Shown piece by piece: positions 1 through 8,614 of a stretch of DNA of 64,000 nt. The stretch is from Neoceratodus forsteri (lineage: Eukaryota; Chordata; Ceratodontiformes; Ceratodontidae), in contig JADMNL010000022.1 in assembly GCA_016271365.2 (NCBI GenBank), forward strand, positions 225,408,501 to 225,472,500. The letters are read 5' to 3'. The notes beneath the pieces are model-generated. The model did no database searches. It was not told the origin of the DNA and saw nothing but the letters and a program-made list of their open reading frames with translations. The translations under genes and the position numbers were made by a program. How positions within the stretch are numbered: the first letter of the stretch is position 1; the number at the start of each line of letters is the position of its first letter.

Positions 1-683
1 TTTCCCATCAACCTGTTCCACCTCCAATTTCTTATCGTGCCCTCTCATTCTTGTACTCCTTCTGTATTGGAAGATGCCCCCCCTCTGCATCTTGTTTGTG
101 TCCTTTAGGTACTTGAATGTTTATATCATGTTCCCCCATCCCTCCTTTCCTTCAGAAAGTACATATTGAGGTCCCTTAATCTCTCTTCATATGTTTTGTG
201 GTGCAAGTCCTGAATCATCTTAGTCTTCCTTCTCCAGACTGCTACCACCCTGTATATCTAATTGTGAAGGTGTGAGCCTCCAGAATTGCACACAGTACTG
301 TAGGTGAGGCCCCACCAGTGTTTCATACAATGGCATCACCACCTCCCACCTTCTGCTGGTGATACCACTGCCTATGCTCCCCAGCATGCAACTGGCTCTT
401 CCTGCAGCCTTTGTACCCTGCTTTGACACCATGAGGTCATCTAAAATAATAACCTCAAGGTCCCTTCCTTACTTGGTGACTGTCTACAACTCCCCTCCCC
501 CATTCTGTAGTTCTCCCCAGAGTTCCTATGTTCCATGTGCATTACATTGATATTATTTGAATTAAACCCCAGTTGCCACACCTCTGACCATTTTTCAAGC
601 TTTGCCAGGTCCCTCCTCATTCTCTCCACCCCATCTGGAGGAGTTATCCTGTTGCAGATTGTGGTGTCGTACAAGGGCTCTTG
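1..683 (-). pseudogene. CR1-like LINE ORF2 fragment (post-RT region), broken
   Basis: Read on the minus strand, two open pieces (441-674 and 220-432) carry the stretch just C-terminal to the reverse-transcriptase core of CR1-clade ORF2. The first contains a DTTICNR..DGVERMRRDLAKLEKWSEVWQL region. The second contains MLGSIGSGITSRR and LVGPHLQYCVQFW, the usual thumb-side signature. The pieces are in different frames, so the copy is frameshifted. Homology stops abruptly near 683, so it is 5'-truncated, and the 3' side runs off the window start. It is distinct from the neighbouring LINE piece at 1163-2990, whose sequence covers the same protein region. A dead retrotransposon copy is a safe reading; the exact subfamily is not. 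Confidence 0.8.
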
Positions 684-1162
684 TCTTACAAATTAAAGGG
701 GAGACTATTGTAACAAAATGAAAGAGCTAGATGGTACAGAAAAATTAGTAACTGGTATTTGGAAAAGGTTTCCATTTGATGTTGTGGGAAGTAGTTCAAT
801 TACTTTCTTTAAATCAAGATTGGACAGCCATTTTAAAAACATTGGGATCTCTGCCAACCCCTTTGTGTAAAGGGCAAGCCTAAAAATGGGCCTTTGGCTC
901 CCTTGGCTTGTAACCTACCTATGATACCTATCATACTGTTATGCCTCTGTTTAATACATTTTGTTATGCAATTGAAAAGGGTTCAGATGAAACACCTATA
1001 TATTTACAAACTCTTTAAAGACACCTCCCCTCTCCTCTCACCATGAGAACATGAGACATCCAAATTATGCTGCAATACTGAGCAATGCTGGTGACCCACA
1101 ATGCCAGTCAGATTCTCTTTTTTTCTCTTTTTCAAACCACAAAATATGTTTATTATACAGCT
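684..1162 (+). other. Unannotated stretch with possible LINE C-terminal scrap
   Basis: Between two antisense LINE pieces there is a short sense-strand reading at about 745-870 with a C-terminus resembling non-LTR ORF2 ends (FFKSRLDSHFKN then a stop after ISANPFV). Such Phe-Lys-x-Arg-Leu-Asp endings are common just before the 3' UTR of CR1/L3-type elements, so this may be the tail of a third LINE in the opposite orientation. No start, no other motif and no flanking repeat support it. The remainder is AT-rich and I recognise nothing in it. Confidence 0.3.
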
Positions 1163-2990
1163 CTGAAACATAGAATTTGATGGCAGATAAGGACCACTTG
1201 GCTAACCCAGTCTGCCCATTTCCCTACCTAATGGATAAGCTGCAGATCCTAGTTAACCAACAGCCTACTTCTTCCTACCCAACCCCCTAGAATTGCCTTA
1301 TGACTGTCCCATGCATTCTTGAAATCCACCCCTGTTTTTGACTCCACAACCTCCTCAGGAGCTGTTTCAGCCACCTGCAACCCTCTCTGTGAAAAAATAC
1401 TTCCTCGCATTACCTCTGAGCTGCCCCCCTTCAATCTTCAAATTGTGCCCCCTTGTTCTTGCACACCTCTTTTTCTGAAAGATGCTACCCTCTTGGACTT
1501 TGTTGATTCCCTTGAGGTACTTGAAAGTTTCTATCATGTCTCCCCTCTCCTTCCTTTCCTCAAGGCTATACATATTAAGCTTCTTAAGTCTTTCTCCATA
1601 TCTCTTCTGGTGCAGACCCTGCACCATTTTAGCTGCCTTCCTCTGGACTGCCTCCATCCTGTCTATGTCTTTGTGGAGGTTGGGTCTCCAGAACTGCACA
1701 CAGTACTCCAGATGGGGTCTCACCAGCTGTCTGTACAGAGGGATAACAACTTTCTGTTTTCTACTGGTTATGCCTCTCCCTATGCATCCCAGTATCCCCC
1801 AGCCCTCCTTACTGCCCTCTCACATTGCTTGCCCACCTTTAGGTCATCTGATATGAATTCCCCCAGGTCCCTTTCCATTTTTGTTATTGTTAGTATCTCA
1901 CCCCCCATTGTGTACTCTTCCCCTAGATTTTTGCTTCCCAGGTGCTTTACTTTGAACTTCTTAGCATTGAATCTAAGCTGCCATACATTTGACCATTCCT
2001 CCAGCCTTGTCAAGTCCCTTCTCATCCTCTTCATCCCACGGTGTGTGTCAACTCTGTTGCAGATCTTTGTGTCATCTACAAAGGGACATACTTTTCCTTC
2101 CAGTCCCTCTGCAATGTCACTTATAAAGATATTAAAGAGGACGGGTCCTAATACTGAACCCTGTGGTCCCCACTAGTAACCCCACTTTCTTCAGAGTGGA
2201 CTCTGTTTACTATTACCTTCTGTGTCCTATTCTCCAGCCAATTCTTTACCCAGGCTACCATCTTGGGACCCACTCCCAGACTGGCCAGCTTGTATATTAA
2301 TCTTTTGTGTGGGACTGTGTCTAATGCCTTGCTAAAGTCTAGGTAGGCCATGTCCACAGCCCCTCCTTGATCTATTACTTTGGTCATCCAGTCAAAGAAA
2401 TCTATTAGATTCATCTGACATGACCTTCCCAGTGTGAATCCATGCTGCCTTGGGTCCTGTGCTCCTCTGGCCTCTAGGTACTCAACAATTCTTTCCTTCA
2501 GAAGTGAGTCCATCATTTTCCCAATCACTGAGGTTAAACCAACAGGTCCGTAGTTTCCTGTTTCTGCCATGCTCCCACTTTTGTGAAGTGGAATAACATC
2601 TGCCCTCCTCCAGTTCTCAGGTACCAGCCCATCCTCCCATGATCTGATAAAGAGGGTAGTCGTGGTGTCACTAGTTCTACCATTAGTTCTTTTAGAAATC
2701 TGGGATGAATCCCATTAGGCCCCATTGCTTTGTCCACCTTCAGTTTTAAGAGTTCTTTCAGAACCCTTTCTTCTGTGAATGGGCTGGTATCAACCCCCAT
2801 ATCTAGAGTGTTTCTATTGCTTGGTTTCGGTACTTCCCTCTCTTCATTTGTAAATACTGAACAAAAATATTTGTTTAGAATCTCTGCCTTTTCACAGTCA
2901 CCCACTGTCCACCCCCTCCTCTTTTTTAAGCCTCACTATCCCTCCCTTGGTCTTCCTTCACTCCCTGATGTACCTATAAAAGGTTTTATC
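1163..2990 (-). mobile_element. 5'-truncated CR1-like LINE, antisense
   Basis: The 3' tail at 1163-1260 is nearly the same as the tails of the LINE copies at 30.4 and 34.7 kb (GAAACATAG then TGATGGCAGATAAGGACC on the plus strand). From there the element runs toward 2990, where homology to the longer copies ends just after a GTACCTATAAAAGG block, so roughly the 5' half is missing, as is usual for target-primed reverse transcription. It holds the end of the endonuclease-RT linker, the RT domain, the post-RT region and a short 3' UTR. No clear target duplication is visible, which is normal for CR1 elements. Confidence 0.85.
1270..2905 (-). pseudogene. LINE ORF2 remnant: reverse transcriptase, frameshifted
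   Basis: On the minus strand the order is 2905-2534 (KAEILNKYFCSVF, FTEERVLKELLKL, MGPNGIHPRFLKEL, the pre-RT linker), 2570-2148 (RT fingers and palm: NYGPVGLTSV, DPRQHGFTLGRSC, then the block-A motif YLDFSKALDTV at 2322-2345 with its catalytic Asp), then FVDDTK at 2071-2082 (the F-x-D-D block C with the two catalytic Asp), 2034-1780 (RRDLTRLEEWSNVWQL), and 1723-1367 (RPHLEYCVQFWRP to FFTERVAGG). At least three frame changes separate these pieces. It is therefore a pseudogene although the catalytic residues survive. The clade is CR1-like by motif pattern; RT activity is not expected. Confidence 0.85.
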
Positions 2991-4000
2991 CCCCTGAACA
3001 AACAAGGTAACTATGCGCAACTGCAGACTCTGACACCCCCGATGCTCTTCATAAGCAACAAAATACTACTGGATATGGATGCCTTATGAGAGTAATGAGT
3101 ACAAGAGCTGATAGAATGGAAACATCAGTATATTGTTTATTTGTAAACTTTTGTTTCATTTCTGAAGCTTGTGTTATGAAAAGTGGTAGTAAAGTACTGA
3201 TTATGATAAAAAGTCAGATTTCTTATACATAGCGATGTTATACTGTGATCCAAGCCACGTGTGCATGCTGGATTTTGGAATGGGGTGGGGTTGAATTTGT
3301 AAAATAATAACATGCTTATAGTATGTGACAGAGCTAAATACATAAATATATCCAGGGGTGATAACAACTTAGTCCTCTACAATACTAGCTAATTACAAGG
3401 AAGTCAGAATGATAACAAAAAATAAAATAAAATCCTCTATTCTGGAGTCAGGAATAAATTAAATGTGATTATATGCCACTCAGAGACTACTGTGTACTGA
3501 AGCACTGAATGACTGTATCCTGATTGGAGTACATCCCAAGAGTGGTTCTGGAAAGACAGTCGAGAATATCAGTGTACACACTGACGTCTTAAATCAAGTA
3601 TACTGATCCCCAATGTTATGAAGAAGCTTGTTTCAGCTGTATATATTGGAATCATTTGATGGTGTTAATATTTATGCAGCACATATGTGCAGAGCAATGG
3701 ATCCTTTAGCAATGTCTCTGCTAATTAGGTCTCATGGAGGAGCGTCTGCCTTGCACTCATCTTAATGCGTAGTTGATTGAAAGGACACCCTCAAACAGTA
3801 GTTAAATGATGATAATGTCTTTAAACATTCTTGACTAAATTCAAAAGTAAGGCAGTCACTCCTGTGTGGTACATAATTAGCAGAGCCACTGTTTAAACAC
3901 AAAGAATAACTGTGTTAATGTAGTTTACCATCTACTTGTGATTCTCATTTTCCCAAACACACCCTCAAAGTTTTCATTCTTTACTTTAAAACTGCAAAGA
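2991..4000. other. Intergenic, nothing recognised
   Basis: About 1 kb of AT-rich DNA between the truncated end of the LINE and a SINE-like piece. Short open frames exist (for example 3137-3367 on the minus strand) but show no motif, no codon-use signal and no neighbours that would support a gene. I see no tandem repeat, long inverted repeat or regulatory pattern. Confidence 0.6.
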
Positions 4001-4005
4001 ATATA

Positions 4006-4520
4006 AGGCTGGCCTGCTGGTGCAGTGGCAAGGCATCTGCTTGCGGTGCCGATATCCCAGGGTTTGGTGATGGACCTAACTGTTGGAGGGCCAGGCAGGA
4101 GGAGAAGGATTTATTATCCCAGAGACTGCTGTCCTTCTCCAGGGGGAGAAGGGAAGAGTGTCTGGCACTATGCGGACCTCTGGTGGTGTCTGGGGGTATC
4201 ATCATGGCTGGCACCACATGTTAGGGGACAGGGAAGACGCTGGCATCATTGTACGACCTTACCCTCAGGAAAAACTCTTGCAAAATAATGACAGCCTGCT
4301 AATGATGGCCCCCATCTCTGCCTCTGCTCCCACTGCAGATCAAGGTCTGCTGGGGGGGACCCACTCCAGTGGCCCCACCCTGGGGCACAATCCAGGGCTA
4401 AGAGACTGAGTTCCTTGAGGGAGGCGCCCACCTGGTGGCCCAGCTCAGGAGGGTATGCCTGGGAGTATGGAGGGGGCAGCATGTGGGGAGACTGGAACCT
4501 GATGCTAGGTGGAAAAAGGA
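4006..4520 (+). mobile_element. Possible tRNA-derived SINE-like sequence
   Basis: The head at 4006-4075 has TGGTGCAGTGG (4018-4028), close to an RNA polymerase III A box, and 42 bases later GGGTTTGGTGATG, a degenerate B box. The body that follows is GC-richer than its surroundings, and it ends near an A-rich stretch at about 4516-4537. The arrangement suggests a tRNA-headed SINE, but the B box is poor and no second copy occurs in this window. Open frames across it (4083-4409 plus, 4246-4482 minus) look like chance readings of GC-rich DNA. Confidence 0.35.
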
Positions 4521-4875
4521 ACTAGAAAAAAAAACTGCCAGAAATATTGAGAATGATTACAGAATGAAGTAAATGAAATACGGAGGAATATCAACACTCT
4601 CTTGAAATGGGCAAAAATGGCAGATAATTTTGACACTGAACCCTAAAATGTACCTAAATTGCACAAACATTTCTGAAACCCATTAGGGAAAGGAAATGGA
4701 ATAATTATTTGTAACATGGTCAAATGGGACACTGTTGTACCAAAGATTTGCTTTGAAGGGCGTAATGGGGAGAAGAAGCAGGACAAACTGCATGTTGTCT
4801 TTTTCCAAACACTAAACAAAAAAATACACCATTGCTCTATTAAAAAATACACTTACAACCTAAGATTGTAACTGA
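4521..4875. other. Intergenic, nothing recognised
   Basis: AT-rich DNA between the SINE-like piece and the hAT-like element. No repeat, gene or regulatory signal was seen. Confidence 0.6.
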
Positions 4876-4883
4876 GGCTCAAC
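4876..4883. repeat. Left 8-bp target-site duplication (GGCTCAAC)
   Basis: The bases GGCTCAAC directly precede the left terminus of the element and recur exactly at 8111-8118 directly after its right terminus. An 8-bp duplication is the hallmark of hAT-superfamily insertion. Confidence 0.85.
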
Positions 4884-5194
4884 TAGAGATGCAGCAAATT
4901 TAAAATCCACCTACGAAGTGAACGTGAAGTGGCCACTTCGCATTGGCACTTTGCTATGCTGAGTGCCCCATTGGAAAGGCTCACTTTGCCTTGTTATTAA
5001 TACTTTGCTTTGTCATTCTGCTTTAAATGTGAAGAAAGGCAGAGTGACAACAATATTGGCAGCACCCCACCCACACAGTCACCAGAATTAATGTGCATCC
5101 CCAAAGTGCTACTGTCTTGTGTCCAGAAAACTCCCCAGTGCTGATGAAGTGAAATGAGAGCATAACAAGAAATGCAAAGTCTCCCAGAATTAAT

Positions 5195-6290
5195 GGTGCA
5201 CTGCAAAAACACAGACAGATTAGATTGCTCTGCACACTCAACGGATGCATATGAAAAGGCACAATAACACCTAACTAGTGCACACAAGTCACAAATCCAA
5301 ATCTGGAAAGGAATGCATTTGCCAGTTGGGAGATGAATGCACTGCAGTAACAATCCACTACCACTAAAGATACCACAAAGCAGTATAAAAAAATCCATGC
5401 AGGTGCAATGGATAGCAGGTTCACACTGCTGCAATTAGTCTATGGCACAATAAAACATGTCTGATTTAATTGCACGCATCACACACACACTCACGCACAC
5501 ACTACAGGTAATGCATAGCAAATTGAAAACCTTTAGTAATATAACCAAACATTTTAAACAGACAAATTATACACTGTGGCACCACAACAATCAGCAAAAA
5601 AAAATGTCAAGAATTACTGAAAATATTACTGTGTTCACATTAACACAGTTATACAAGAAAAATATAACCAAAACAGAAAGAATGCCTTTTTCTCCCAGTT
5701 AATGTACCTACACCACAAATACGCCCCTCCCCCAAAGCACACTTCACAGTACACAGACTGACTGTTCTAAATTAACATTCAAAATCCACACACAACAATA
5801 ATCACTCAATGATATGAGCACAGAAGGGTTTCCTACAATCAATGTAGTAAATTTTGAGCAGCAAAAATGACTCAAAAAGGCATTTTAAACAGCTTTTAGA
5901 GGTTTTGAATTGCAGAGCTCTGACAGCAAACTGTCTCCAGCTACAGTACCACTGCACACACACTACCCAGGCCAGAACTGAGGCTGTACGAAACAATCTA
6001 GAGCCCATGTGACCTGCAATCCCATGAATCACTACAGAATTTCATTTGGAGCTCAATTACAAGGCGAAGTGAGGTGAATTACATTGATGTCAATGTACTT
6101 CACCTTAAAATTGGTGGAGAAGTGGTTTGGGGAAGGCAGAATAATGCAAAGTCATTGATTTCAATGGAATTCTCATTCCTCATTATGAAGCGAAGTACTC
6201 GCTTCATAATTGTGGAGTACTCCACGGGTTCCACGTTACTCTGTGAATCACATCGTGGAGCGAATTGGGGCCACTTCGCCCACCACTACT
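5195..6290 (+). repeat. Direct repeat copy 1 inside the hAT-like element
   Basis: This stretch aligns with 6990-8105 over its whole length. Shared landmarks in the same order are a CACAGACAGATTA start, AATTCAAATCTGGAAA-like words, GATACCACAAAG, AATTGAAAAC, the GAACTC-rich part and the GGAGCGAATTGGGG end. Copy 1 ends in CCACTTCGCCCACCACTA where the element's true right end has CATCTCTA. Copy 1 therefore looks like a former or degenerate transposon end, and the whole element may have arisen by nesting or tandem duplication. Confidence 0.75.
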
Positions 6291-6324
6291 TATAGTATTG
6301 TAACTCACATGGTGTACAGGAAGG

Positions 6325-6895
6325 AATGCGAATGCCTATGGCTGTACTTCCCTGATGAGCTGCAGCACAAAACTTCCCAACTTAAAAACACGTATTCATG
6401 AGTACAATGGTGAGGTGTTGAAACCTGGAGAGATACTACAAAACAGGCTTACAATACATCCAAGTAACTAGAAAAAAATGTATGCTGTGATTCATGACGT
6501 GATCGTGAATCATGATTTGTGACTGCATTTGAGACCATGATAATGAAGAACATGATTCTGTGTCGATGGTGTGAGATAACCAATATGAAACTGTATTGGG
6601 AATGCAAATGCCTACGGCTGTACTTCCCCGATGAGCTGTAGCTTAAAACTCCTTGACTTAAAAACATGTATCAATGAGTACAATGGTGGGGTGGTGAAAC
6701 CTGGAGAGATACTATAAAACAGGCTTACAATACATCCAAGTAACTAGTAAAAAAATTAATATGATTCGTGAAATGATCATGGATCATGATTTGTGACTGC
6801 ATTTGTGACTGTGATGATGAAGAACGTGATTTGTATCATGAGTGACTCATAATGATGGTCCTGACTTAAAAATGCATATTAATGAGTACAATGTT
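6325..6895 (+). repeat. 276-bp tandem repeat, two copies plus a stub
   Basis: AATGCGAATGCCTATGGC at 6325 recurs as AATGCAAATGCCTACGGC at 6601, a spacing of 276 bp. Each copy contains TACTTCCC, GATGAGCTG, a GAGTACAATGGTG word, CTGGAGAGATACTA, CATCCAAGTAACTAG and then a run of interleaved CATGATT/AATCATG words. A third partial start (AATGAGTACAATG) lies at about 6876. The CATGATT/AATCATG words give local hairpin potential. Confidence 0.75.
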
Positions 6896-6989
6896 CATGC
6901 AAAATTATGCACCACACCTGTCCAGTACTCTGAAGAGAAGCCAAAGAAACAACTGTGACTTAAGTTACAGATGGAGATTGGGCTCTAAA

Positions 6990-8105
6990 GAGATGCAAAT
7001 GCACAGACAGATTAAGATTGTGCTGCACACTGAAGAGATGCAGACACAAAGGCACAACACCTAACCAATGCTCACCATCAGAAATTCAAATCTGGAAAAG
7101 AATACCTTTGCCAGTTGGGGCAGGCCACGGTGGGGTGGGGGGGCAGTGTACTGCACTTCTGCAGTAACAGTCACTAGTACTAGTACCAGTAAAGATACCA
7201 CAAAGAAGTACAAAAATCACACAGCTGCAGTGGATATCAGGTTCACATTGCTGAAATTACTATGTGGCACAATAAAAGGTGTCTGATTTGATGACACACT
7301 TCACAAACATACTCACACACACCAAGTAATGCGTAGTAAATTGAAAACTTCAGTAATATAACCAAGTATTTTAAACAGGTTAAAATTATGCACAGATGCA
7401 CCACAACAATCAGCAAAAAAATGGCAAGAATTATTGAAAATATTACTGTGTGTACGTTAACACAGTTATAAGAAAAATATCACCAAAACAAAAAGAACTG
7501 TCTTTTTCTCCAAGTTAATCTACCTATACCACAGATACACCCTTCCCCCAAAGCATACTTCCACTGTCTCTCAGTACACAGACTGAATGTTGTACATTAA
7601 CATTCAAAATCCACACACAAACAATAAATGCTCGATAACAGGAGCACAGGAGGGTTTCCTACAATCAATGAAGTAAAGTTTCAGCAAACAAAAAAAGACT
7701 CAAAAATACTTTTTTAACAGCTTTTAAAAGGTTTGAATCACAGAGAACTCTCAGAGCAGACTGTCTCCAACAGCTTCCTACACATACACTGCCCCACACT
7801 GAGGCTGTGCAGAACAATCTAGAGCCCATGTGACCTGAAATCCCATGAATCACTGCATAATTCACCTTTGGAGCTTAAAAACAAGACATAGTGAGGTGAA
7901 GTACATTGTTTTCAATGTACTTTGCCTTAAGAATTGGTGGAGTAATGGTTTGGGAAGGTGGAGTAACATGAAGTAATTGTTTACAATGGACTTCACGTTA
8001 CCCATTACAACGCGAAGTACTCCAATTCACGTTGCAGAGAACTCCACAAATTTGCCTTCACTCCGTGAATCACTTCATGGAGCGAATTGGGGTCACTTCA
8101 CCCAT
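6990..8105 (+). repeat. Direct repeat copy 2 inside the hAT-like element
   Basis: Partner of 5195-6290, offset by about 1.79 kb. It retains the intact right terminus (ACTTCACCCATCTCTA). It differs from copy 1 by substitutions and small indels, plus a G-rich insert around 7125-7145. The open frames in either copy are not shared by the other, which argues against coding function. Confidence 0.75.
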
Positions 8106-8110
8106 CTCTA

Positions 8111-8118
8111 GGCTCAAC
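8111..8118. repeat. Right 8-bp target-site duplication (GGCTCAAC)
   Basis: Exact match to 4876-4883, immediately after CATCTCTA. It fixes the right boundary of the hAT-like element. Confidence 0.85.
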
Positions 8119-8540
8119 TGACTCCTACCAAGATATCACTGGAGGATATTTGTTCATGGAGACCAAGAGAATGCATACTTCAAAACACACAATACATAGC
8201 TAGTTTCTGTTTACGACAATCATCAATAGATTTCTGTGTGGCACTGTTAGTTTTAACTGTTAGTTTAGCCTAGAAAATAGGCAAGTAGTTAGTTAAATTT
8301 TCATTTCATTAAACCTGAGTATATTTACAGCTTTCAAGGCAGTACTCATTACAAAATTAAAGGATCTAAGTAACAGGTATATAGACTTACCACAGCTTGA
8401 TAGATAGTTACCCTGAATTACAATGGTGTACTTTTGCATGACAATCTCTTAATGCTGCTAGACAAGCCTTGAATAAACTATATGTACAAACTTTTTTTTA
8501 TTTAGTTGTTTAGCCAGGTATAGCACACTAAGTTGAAAGC
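8119..8540. other. Intergenic, nothing recognised
   Basis: AT-rich DNA between the hAT-like element and the outer edge of the palindrome. No gene, tandem repeat or strong motif was seen. Confidence 0.6.
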
Positions 8541-8544
8541 TTTT

Positions 8545-8612
8545 TAGGAGCGACCTGGGAGCACAAGGAGGTTAGGTGACTTGCTCAGGGTCATACAGTA
8601 TGCAACTACTGA
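8545..8612 (-). mobile_element. MIR/CORE-like SINE fragment (tentative)
   Basis: The plus strand reads GGAGGTTAGGTGACTTGCTC then AGGGTCATACAG, which resembles the reverse complement of the conserved core of MIR-type SINEs (GTGACC..GGCAAGT..CTTAACCTC). Only about 50 bases are recognisable. It abuts the outer edge of the left palindrome arm, so it could mark the breakpoint by chance. A short conserved-core match is weak evidence. Confidence 0.35.
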
Positions 8613-8614
8613 GT

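Larger units (their letters stand above)
4884..8110. mobile_element. Non-autonomous hAT-like DNA transposon, 3.2 kb
   Basis: The element starts TAGAGATG (4884-4891) and ends CATCTCTA (8103-8110), a perfect 8-bp terminal inverted repeat, flanked by the 8-bp duplication GGCTCAAC. TIRs beginning TAGAGATG with 8-bp duplications fit the hAT superfamily. The subterminal DNA is unusual: many copies of the words GCGAAGT/ACTTCGC and GAGTACTCCAC occur at both ends, which would suit a transposase-binding array. Inside, about 1.1 kb is present twice in direct orientation (roughly 5195-6290 and 6990-8105) and a 276-bp unit is repeated between them. I found no transposase-like reading frame, so it would need a transposase supplied in trans. 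Confidence 0.8.

Noticed and set aside
1319..2176. A 285-residue plus-strand open frame
   Set aside because: It lies wholly antisense to the LINE ORF2 remnant (1270-2905, minus) and has no motif. It is the shadow of that coding region.
3137..3367. A 76-residue minus-strand frame in the 3-4 kb gap
   Set aside because: AT-rich DNA with no domain, no splice signals considered convincing and no neighbouring exon-like frame.
4083..4409. Overlapping frames of 108 and 87 residues near 4.1-4.4 kb
   Set aside because: GC-rich sequence of SINE-like appearance gives open frames on both strands. Nothing resembles a known domain.
5478..5502. CA-rich microsatellite
   Set aside because: Only about 25 bases and imperfect. 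It lies inside the hAT-like element and needs no separate entry.
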